A stretch of 64,000 bases of DNA from positions 4,786,001 to 4,850,000 of the forward strand of contig NZ_JADPZX010000001.1 in the NCBI RefSeq assembly GCF_015712165.1, in the 5' to 3' direction. Below are positions 1 through 5,884 of this stretch, piece by piece; position 1 is the first letter of the stretch; each line of letters opens with the position of its first letter. A program made the translations under genes and the position numbers. This DNA comes from Streptomyces spinoverrucosus. Lineage in GTDB: Bacteria; Actinomycetota; Actinomycetes; Streptomycetales; Streptomycetaceae. The notes below the pieces were generated by a model. That model searched no databases and was not told where the DNA came from. It worked only from the letters and a program-made list of their open reading frames with translations.

Positions 1-663
1 GTAGAGGAGGTACGCCACGCGGTGCAGGCCGACCGCGGTCTTCCCGGTGCCGGGACCGCCCTGCACGCACACCGTGCCGCCCAGCCCGCTGCGCACGATC
101 TCGTCCTGCTCCGGCTGGATCGTGGCGACGATGTCCCGCATCGGGCCCACACGCGGGCGCTCGATCTCCTGCTGGAGCAGCTTGCTGGTCCGCGCCGCCT
201 CGGCCGGGTCGGAGAGGTGCTCGTCCTCGTACGCTGTCAACTCCCCGCCGAGGTAACCGAAACGGCGGCGCAGCGCGATGTCCATCGGGTCCTTCTTGGA
301 CGCCCGGTAGAAAGGCTGCGAGACCGGCGCACGCCAGTCGATGACCATCGGGTCGCCGTCCGCGTCGTGCACATGCCGGCGCCCGATGTAGAAGCGTTCA
401 CCGTGTGCGCCCTCGGCCTGCTCGACGCCGGGCGCGCGCAGATAGTCGAGGCGGCCGAAGAACAGCGGGGTGTCGCTGAGGTCGGCGAGGGCCTTGATGC
501 GCTCGTCGATCTGGCGTTCCAGGATCTGGGCGTTGACCCAGTTCGCGGTGACGTCGCTGATGTCGAGCGACTCGACGTCCTCCCGCATCGCCCGCAGCGC
601 GGAACGGGACGCGGCGAGGTGGGAACGCTCATGGGCGAGCGGATCGTCGGCGGGCGTGGCCAA
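1..663 (-). CDS. helD: HelD/HelR-type UvrD-like ATPase, N-terminal part (runs off left edge)
   Basis: Superfamily-1 helicase-like ATPase of the HelD class. These proteins bind RNA polymerase, clear stalled complexes and, in the HelR subgroup, protect the enzyme from rifamycins. About 221 residues are visible. The N-terminus is the charged, helical secondary-channel arm (residues 1-60), followed by the FYIGRRHVHD and VIDWRAPVSQPFYRA segments typical of the family. A Walker A, GGPGTGKTAVGLHR, lies near residue 207, a few codons before the edge. The start is a TTG at 663 preceded by GGAGG with 7-nt spacing; no ATG fits in this frame nearby. The rest of the ATPase lies outside the window, so HelD cannot be separated from rifampicin-protecting HelR here. 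Confidence 0.9.
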   Translation of the reverse strand, partial: MATPADDPLAHERSHLAASRSALRAMREDVESLDISDVTANWVNAQILERQIDERIKALADLSDTPLFFGRLDYLRAPGVEQAEGAHGERFYIGRRHVHDADGDPMVIDWRAPVSQPFYRASKKDPMDIALRRRFGYLGGELTAYEDEHLSDPAEAARTSKLLQQEIERPRVGPMRDIVATIQPEQDEIVRSGLGGTVCVQGGPGTGKTAVGLHRVAYLLY

Positions 664-758
664 GGCGGTGCCTCCGGAGAGCTACGGGTGCGGTGAGGGA
701 TGCCCCCGGTTTCCGTCCGGGCGGCGGCACTCCCCGAGGGAGGCGGGCAAGAGCGGAG

Positions 759-788
759 ATTCTAGGTGAGCGGCAGAGGACGGACCAA
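759..788 (-). promoter_or_regulatory. Candidate vegetative promoter of the helD-like gene
   Basis: On the minus strand TTGGTC (783-788) and TAGAAT (759-764) are separated by 18 nt, a HrdB-like arrangement. Transcription would start near 752, giving a leader of about 90 nt. A perfect palindrome CCCCTAGGGG (810-819) lies just upstream of the -35 and could be a regulator site. The rest of 664-931 contains no gene I can support. Confidence 0.45.
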
Positions 789-931
789 CGAGTTTTTCTC
801 CCCGTACGGCCCCTAGGGGACGAGCCCTCCTCCCTCAGGGCCACGGCTCCCTCTTCAGGGCTACCCAAGGGCTACGCAGGTTCGGCCCCGAGACCGATGC
901 CCCTTCACGGTGCGAAACCCACCATGGACAC

Positions 932-1114
932 ATGAGTGCAGCGACCTTCCACCCGGCCCCCGCCCCGGCCCACCCCGGCGCCACATCCCTCACCGGCAGC
1001 CACCGTCACCGCCTCGGCGAAGCCCTGCGTGCCGTGAGGGTGTTCGCGGGCGCCGCGTTCGATGTGATCGTCCTCGGCGAGTACGGCGAGGAGGCGGGCG
1101 TCCGCCGCAAGTGA
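932..1114 (+). CDS. Small conserved actinobacterial protein, unknown function
   Basis: A 60-residue protein. The first 20 residues are Ala/Pro/His-rich; the rest is a conserved-looking amphipathic stretch (GEALRAVRVFAGAAF, then VIVLGEYGEEAGVRRK). I recall similar short Streptomyces proteins of the form GEALRAVxVFAxAAFxVxxLGEYxEEAGVR but no assigned function. The ATG at 932 overlaps the stop of a three-codon frame starting at 924, which may be chance. It sits alone between the divergent helD-like gene and a glycosyltransferase starting 18 nt after it. There is no signal peptide and at most one weakly hydrophobic helix. Confidence 0.6.
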   Translation: MSAATFHPAPAPAHPGATSLTGSHRHRLGEALRAVRVFAGAAFDVIVLGEYGEEAGVRRK

Positions 1115-1131
1115 GCGTCTAGTGTCACGGC

Positions 1132-2355
1132 GTGACGAGACGACAACGCTCGGCAGCTTCCGCCACACTCCTCGCCGTCTCCGTCGCGGCCTTCGCCGCC
1201 CTGTGCGTCGTACAACGCCCACCCATGGCCGACGCCCTGGTGTACCGGGCCGAGGGCGCGGCCGTCCTGCACGGCCATGACCTCTACGGCTTCACCGTCA
1301 CCAGATGGCGGCTCCCCGCCACCTATCCTCCCTTCGCCGCGCTCCTCTTCACCCCCGCCGCCTGGATCCCCGTAGCGGCCCTGAAGGCCGGTTTCCTCGC
1401 GGCCAACACCCTGCTCACCGCCTGCCTGGTCCACCTCTCCGCCCGACTCGCCGGCCGCCCCCTGAGCCTCCCCGCCCTCTGCGCCGCCACCGCCCTCGCC
1501 CTGTGGCTGGAGCCGGTCTTCCAGACGCTCCTCTACGGCCAGATCAACCTCGCCCTCGCCTGCCTGGTCCTGTGGGACCTCACCCGCCCGCCCGGCGCCC
1601 CGGGCAAGGGCGTGGCCATCGGCATCGCGGCCGGCATCAAGCTCACGCCGGCCGTCTTCATCGCGTATCTGCTCCTGCGCGGCCGCTACCGGCAGGCCGC
1701 CACCGCGACGACCGCCTTCGCGGTGACCGTCGCCCTCGGCGCGCTGGCCCTCCCCGCCGCCAGCGCGGACTTCTGGCTGCGCCGCCTGTACGAGACCGAC
1801 CGGGTGGGCAAGCCCTGGATCGTCGACAACCAGTCGCTCCAGGGGCTGGTCGCCCGCACCCTGGGCGACCAGGCGCCGGGCCTCGCCTGGGTGGTGCCCG
1901 CCGCCCTGATCGCGGCCACCGCCCTGTGGCTGATCCACCGCACGCCGGACGACCGCCACGCCCTGCTGCTGACGGCCGTCACCGCGCTGCTGATCTCGCC
2001 GATCAGCTGGTCCCACCACTGGATCTGGTGCGTCCCCCTCATCGCGGTACTCCTGGAGGACGGCCGTACCCACCTGGCGCTCGCCGTGACGTTCCTCTTC
2101 ACGGCCCGCACCATGTGGCTCGTCCCCCACCAGGGCGACCTCGACCTCCAACTCCCCTGGTGGCAGCAGCCGCTGGCCTCGCCCTACCCCCTGCTGGGCC
2201 TGGCGGCGTTCACCTCGGCGGCGCTGAGACGTCAGCTCCCGGCCAGCAGCTCGTCCGCGTCCACGATCCGGTACGCGTACCCCTGCTCGGCCAGGAACCG
2301 CTGGCGGTGGGCCGCGAAGTCCTGGTCGATCGTGTCGCGGGCGACGACCGAGTAG
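1132..2355 (+). CDS. GT87-family (DUF2029) membrane glycosyltransferase
   Basis: Integral membrane glycosyltransferase of the GT-C type, 407 residues. Relatives are polyprenol-phosphate-mannose-dependent alpha-1,2-mannosyltransferases acting on lipoglycans in the actinobacterial envelope. Sequence signs are about nine hydrophobic segments, the early YPPFAALLF motif near residue 65, LYGQINLALACLVLWDL near residue 140, IGIAAGIKLTPAVF near 165, and the SPISWSHHWIW motif near residue 285. The GTG at 1132 follows the preceding small gene by 17 nt. The last 41 codons (2232-2355) overlap the convergent xpb gene, and the final residues (SSSSASTIRYAYPCSARN and on) look like antisense-derived tail rather than family sequence. 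The donor and acceptor are unknown. Confidence 0.85.
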   Translation: MTRRQRSAASATLLAVSVAAFAALCVVQRPPMADALVYRAEGAAVLHGHDLYGFTVTRWRLPATYPPFAALLFTPAAWIPVAALKAGFLAANTLLTACLVHLSARLAGRPLSLPALCAATALALWLEPVFQTLLYGQINLALACLVLWDLTRPPGAPGKGVAIGIAAGIKLTPAVFIAYLLLRGRYRQAATATTAFAVTVALGALALPAASADFWLRRLYETDRVGKPWIVDNQSLQGLVARTLGDQAPGLAWVVPAALIAATALWLIHRTPDDRHALLLTAVTALLISPISWSHHWIWCVPLIAVLLEDGRTHLALAVTFLFTARTMWLVPHQGDLDLQLPWWQQPLASPYPLLGLAAFTSAALRRQLPASSSSASTIRYAYPCSARNRWRWAAKSWSIVSRATTE

Positions 2356-3875
2356 AAGTGGGCCTGGTGGCCGTCGGCCTTCGGCCGCAGCACCCGTCCG
2401 AGGCGCTGGGCCTCCTCCTGCCGCGACCCGAAGGTCCCGGACACCTGGATGGCGACGGTCGCCTCCGGCAGGTCGATGGAGAAGTTGGCGACCTTGGAGA
2501 CCACGAGGACGCTGATCTGGCCCTCCCGGAAGGCGTCGAAGAGCTTCTCGCGCTGGGCGTTGGACGTCTCGCCCTTGATCACCGGCGCGTCGAGATGCTC
2601 CCCCAGCTCGTCGAGCTGGTCGATGTACTGCCCGATGACGAGGATCTGCTGCCCGGCGAACCGCCGGACGATCGCCTCCGTCACCTTCCGCTTGGTGTCG
2701 GTCGTGGAGCAGAAGCGGTACTTCTCCTCCTGCTCGGCCGTCGCGTACGCCAGCCGCTCCGCGTCCGTCAGATTGACCCGGACCTCCACACAGTCGGCGG
2801 GCGCGATGTACCCCTGTGCCTCGATCTCCTTCCACGGCGCGTCGAACCGCTTGGGTCCGATGAGCGAGAAGACGTCCGACTCACGCCCGTCCTCCCGCAC
2901 CAGTGTCGCCGTCAGACCCAGCCGCCGCCGCGCCTGGAGATCCGCCGTGAACTTGAAGACCGGCGCGGGCAGCAGATGAACCTCGTCGTAGACGATGAGC
3001 CCCCAGTCCCGGGAGTCGAACAGCTCCAGATGCGGATAGACACCCTTCCGCTTCGTCGTCAGCACCTGGTAGGTCGCGATGGTGACCGGACGGATCTCCT
3101 TCCTCGTCCCGCTGTACTCACCGATCTCGTCCTCGGTCAGCGAGGTCCGCTTCACCAGCTCGTGCTTCCACTGCCGGGCGGAGACGGTGTTGGTGACGAG
3201 GATCAGCGTCGTGGACTTCGCCTGCGCCATGGACCCGGCACCGACCAGCGTCTTACCGGCACCACAGGGCAGGACCACGACGCCGCTCCCGCCGTGCCAG
3301 AAGTTCTCCACGGCCTGCTTCTGGTACGGCCTGAGCGCCCAGCCGTCCTCGTTCAGCTCGATCGGGTGCGCCTCGCCGTCGACGTACCCGGCGAGGTCCT
3401 CGGCCGGCCAGCCCAGCTTCAGCAGCACCTGCTTGATCTGCCCGCGCTCGGACGGATGCACCGCGACGGTGTCCGGGTCGATCCGGGCGCCGACGAGCGG
3501 CGCGATCCGCTTCGACCGCAGCACCTCCTCCAGCACCGGACGGTCGGTGGTCGTCAGCACCAGCCCGTGCGCGGGATGCTTGCTCAGCGTCAGCCGCCCG
3601 TACCGGTCCATCGTGTCGGCGATGTCCACGAGCAGCGCGTGCGGCACGGGGTAGCGGCTGTACTGCACCAGCGCGTCCACCACCTGCTCCGCGTCATGCC
3701 CCGCGGCGCGCGCGTTCCACAGCCCGAGCGGCGTCACCCGGTAGGTGTGAATGTGCTCCGGCGCCCGCTCCAGCTCCGCGAACGGCGCGATCGCCCGACG
3801 GCAGTCGTCGGCACGCTCGTGGTCGACTTCCAGGAGCAGGGTCTTGTCGGACTGGACGATGAGTGGACCGTTCAC
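2232..3875 (-). CDS. xpb: Bacterial XPB/ERCC3 DNA repair helicase
   Basis: Superfamily-2 3'-5' DNA helicase, 547 residues, orthologous in type to mycobacterial Rv0861c. The N-terminal ~185 residues form the damage-recognition-like domain. Visible motifs are Walker A PCGAGKT (about residue 205), the DEVH box in VYDEVHLLP (about 297), motif III LTATL followed by the RED motif (VREDGRE), and motif VI QRLGRVLRP near residue 490. The start is a GTG at 3875 with a GGAAGG-type site upstream; an ATG at 3885 is out of frame. The 3' end overlaps the convergent glycosyltransferase by 124 bp. Its usual mycobacterial partner (Rv0862c type) lies 2 kb away at 5885-8455 on the same strand. Confidence 0.93.
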   Translation of the reverse strand: MNGPLIVQSDKTLLLEVDHERADDCRRAIAPFAELERAPEHIHTYRVTPLGLWNARAAGHDAEQVVDALVQYSRYPVPHALLVDIADTMDRYGRLTLSKHPAHGLVLTTTDRPVLEEVLRSKRIAPLVGARIDPDTVAVHPSERGQIKQVLLKLGWPAEDLAGYVDGEAHPIELNEDGWALRPYQKQAVENFWHGGSGVVVLPCGAGKTLVGAGSMAQAKSTTLILVTNTVSARQWKHELVKRTSLTEDEIGEYSGTRKEIRPVTIATYQVLTTKRKGVYPHLELFDSRDWGLIVYDEVHLLPAPVFKFTADLQARRRLGLTATLVREDGRESDVFSLIGPKRFDAPWKEIEAQGYIAPADCVEVRVNLTDAERLAYATAEQEEKYRFCSTTDTKRKVTEAIVRRFAGQQILVIGQYIDQLDELGEHLDAPVIKGETSNAQREKLFDAFREGQISVLVVSKVANFSIDLPEATVAIQVSGTFGSRQEEAQRLGRVLRPKADGHQAHFYSVVARDTIDQDFAAHRQRFLAEQGYAYRIVDADELLAGS

Positions 3876-4031
3876 GTACGTACATTCCTTCCGCGCGGGC
3901 CAAACGTCCAGTGTGCCTGATCGTTTCTCGACGAGGGCCCGGGCGGAAGGCGATATCCGTCCCGTCGTACAGGATGTGTATTCATCCGCCCGGGTGGTGT
4001 GGTTTCACCTGGACGGCGGCGGGTGCGAACA

Positions 4032-5267
4032 ATGCAGAGCGTGCAGGCCATCACTCGTGCCCCGTCCCCGCCGACCACCACCCTCGGATACGCGCTGTTC
4101 GCCACGCGCTGGCTGCAGGCGCCGCTGTACTTCGGCCTCGTGGCAGCCCAGGGGGTGTACGTCTACAAGTTCTTCAACGAGCTGTGGGCGTTAATCCTCA
4201 GGTGTGTCACCGGGCAGGCGACAGAGACCTACGTCATGCTCGCCGTGCTCAAACTCGTCGACGTCGTCATGATCGCCAATCTGCTGATCATGGTGATCGT
4301 CGGCGGCTACGAGACCTTCGTCTCCCGCATCGGCCTCCAGGGCCACCGTGACCAGCCGGAATGGCTCTCGCACGTGAACTCCAACGTGCTGAAGGTGAAG
4401 CTGGCCACCGCCATCGTCGGCATCTCGTCCGTCCATCTGCTGCAGATGTTCGTGGATGTGCACCACACGCCCCGGCACTCCCTGCTGTGGGGCACGGTGA
4501 TCCACATGGCGTTCATCCTGTCGGCGGCGATCCTGGCGTACATGTCGGGGCCGATGGCGGCACAGGCCGAGCGGGCTCATCAGTCGTCCCACCAGTCCCA
4601 CGAGTCCCACCAGTCCCCGCAGCACGCCGCCGAGGACGGTCCGCCCGAGAAGGCCGTGATCCCCGCCCAGCGGGAGGAGGCGCCGAGCGCCGAGGCGCGG
4701 CTGCGGGCCGCCGGGTTCCCCGACCGCAAGCTGATGGAGGACTTCGACGCCGAGCACCTGCGGTCCTTCGACCGGGAGGCCGTGGCACGGCTCGGCAAGC
4801 TGGACTTCGTCGTCGCCCGCCGCAACGTCGTGTTCGTGGGGCCGCCCGGCACCGGCAAGACGCACCTCGCCATCGGGCTCGGGGTGCGCGCCTGCCAGGC
4901 CGGTCACCGGGTGCTGTTCGCGACCGCGGGCGACTGGGCGGCGCGGCTGGCGAAGGCGCAGGCCGACGGCCGGCTCGGCGAGGAGCTGCGCCGCCTCGAC
5001 ACCTACCCGCTGCTGATCGTCGACGAGGTCGGCTACCTGCCCTTCGACGCCGACACCTCGCAGCTCTTCTTCCGGCTGGTCGCGCACCGCTACGAGCGCG
5101 GCTCGCTGATCGTGACCGGGGACCGCCCACTGGAGCGGTGGGACGAGGTGTTCGGCGGCCCCGCCGCCCCGGCGATGGTGGACCGGCTGGCCCACCACGC
5201 CGAGATCGTCCGCCTGGAAGGGGACAGCTACCGGATGCGCCGCCCTACTTCAGATTGGGCAGGGTGA
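4032..5267 (+). CDS. UPF0114 (YqhA-like) membrane protein fused to an IstB/DnaC-like AAA+ ATPase domain
   Basis: Two unrelated families lie in one uninterrupted frame. Residues about 10-185 are a UPF0114 protein with at least three membrane segments (FATRWLQAPLYFGLV near residue 20; VVMIANLLIMVIVGG near 80; KLATAIVGISSVHLLQMFV and HMAFILSAAILAYMSG further on). A histidine/serine-rich linker follows (HQSSHQSHESHQSPQHA, 4579-4629). The C-terminal ~195 residues match the IS21 helper ATPase IstB: RLRAAGFPDRK, LGKLDFV, Walker A GPPGTGKTHLA (about residue 274), Walker B LLIVDEVGYLPF (about 330), and AMVDRLAHHAEIV. IstB's usual N-terminal ~50 residues are absent, and the normal sensor-1 TSN is TGD. 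No istA or IS ends are nearby. GTG starts at 3999 and 4023 are also possible. Function unknown; it may be a membrane-tethered, domesticated ATPase. Confidence 0.8.
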   Translation: MQSVQAITRAPSPPTTTLGYALFATRWLQAPLYFGLVAAQGVYVYKFFNELWALILRCVTGQATETYVMLAVLKLVDVVMIANLLIMVIVGGYETFVSRIGLQGHRDQPEWLSHVNSNVLKVKLATAIVGISSVHLLQMFVDVHHTPRHSLLWGTVIHMAFILSAAILAYMSGPMAAQAERAHQSSHQSHESHQSPQHAAEDGPPEKAVIPAQREEAPSAEARLRAAGFPDRKLMEDFDAEHLRSFDREAVARLGKLDFVVARRNVVFVGPPGTGKTHLAIGLGVRACQAGHRVLFATAGDWAARLAKAQADGRLGEELRRLDTYPLLIVDEVGYLPFDADTSQLFFRLVAHRYERGSLIVTGDRPLERWDEVFGGPAAPAMVDRLAHHAEIVRLEGDSYRMRRPTSDWAG

Positions 5268-5475
5268 GGTTGTTGACCAGCGGCTGGGCGAAGATGTGGC
5301 CGTCGACGTTGACGAGGGGCTCGCCTGCGGCCCCCGCGATCGGGAGCGGCAGCGGCGCGGCCGGTGCCGCCGAGGCCTCGGGCGCGAGCGCGGCGACGAG
5401 GGCGGCGGCGGTCACCACCGCCGCGGCGGAGACGGCGACGGCGGAGTGGACGCGCAGGGGGAGCTTGGAGCGCAT
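5245..5475 (-). CDS. Small secreted protein, unknown
   Basis: A 76-residue exported protein. The signal peptide has basic n-region MRSKLPLR, a long Ala/Val core and a likely cleavage at APEASA|APAA near residue 36. The mature part is only ~40 residues: Pro/Ala-rich, then GEPLVNVDGHIFAQPLVNNL and a lysine end. There are no cysteines. The 3' end overlaps the UPF0114-IstB gene by 23 bp in a convergent arrangement. It is downstream of another tiny exported peptide (5561-5689) on the same strand, and both have a GAAAGG-like site, suggesting one transcript. Family not recognised; a hydrophobic surface peptide or a modified-peptide precursor are possibilities only. Confidence 0.65.
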   Translation of the reverse strand: MRSKLPLRVHSAVAVSAAAVVTAAALVAALAPEASAAPAAPLPLPIAGAAGEPLVNVDGHIFAQPLVNNLTLPNLK

Positions 5476-5560
5476 GGGGACGTAAGGGCCTTTCGGGGGT
5501 TTCGTCGGGGCGGGCCGGACCCGGGACGCTGGGACCGGCCCGATGGGAACGCGGGGCGGG

Positions 5561-5689
5561 TCAGATCGCCGGCGTCTCCAGGACCAGGCCGGCGACGTCG
5601 ATGGCGATGGCGGCGGCCTGGGTGGTGAGGGCGCCGAGCATCACGGCGGTGGCGGTCAGCACGGCGGCGACACGACGGGCAGCTCGCAT
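5561..5689 (-). CDS. 42-residue exported micropeptide, unknown
   Basis: ATG at 5689, TGA at 5561-5563, with GAAAGGAAA 6-7 nt upstream. The product begins MRAARRVAAVLTATAVMLG and has a signal-peptide-like core ending about ALTTQAAA; the remaining ~17 residues (IAIDVAGLVLETPAI) are hydrophobic with two acidic residues. It is too short for most gene callers, but the ribosome site, composition and placement 85 bp upstream of another small secreted protein support it. It could equally be a single-pass membrane peptide. No family recognised. Confidence 0.5.
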   Translation of the reverse strand: MRAARRVAAVLTATAVMLGALTTQAAAIAIDVAGLVLETPAI

Positions 5690-5884
5690 GGGGGATTTCC
5701 TTTCGGATGTGCTCGCCCGAGTCCCCTGGGGGCTGCTCGGGCTTGATCAGGACATCCGGTGGCTGCCCGGCCCTCCGCGCGGCGATGCGGGATATGCCAC
5801 AAGCTCCCTCATGGGTGGGAAGTGTCCGGCGTGGCGCGCATGAATCCCGGCGTACGCCCGAACGGGTGACGCCAGGACAGGGCC

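Noticed and set aside
22..696. Long plus-strand frame opposite the helD-like gene
   Set aside because: Arg/Ala-rich shadow of the minus-strand gene, whose product has a clear Walker A and family motifs.
924..935. Three-codon frame overlapping the ATG at 932
   Set aside because: Could couple translation, but such short frames arise by chance; no supporting ribosome site.
1305..3920. 871-codon plus-strand frame across the glycosyltransferase and xpb
   Set aside because: Pro/Arg-rich composition, no domains; it is the shadow of two well-supported genes.
4650..5267. Complete IS21-family insertion
   Set aside because: Only an IstB-like domain is present; no istA, no terminal inverted repeats, and the frame is fused to UPF0114.
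5690..5884. Possible further peptide gene upstream of 5689
   Set aside because: Only promoter-like sequence and small hairpins seen; no frame with start, ribosome site and signal peptide.
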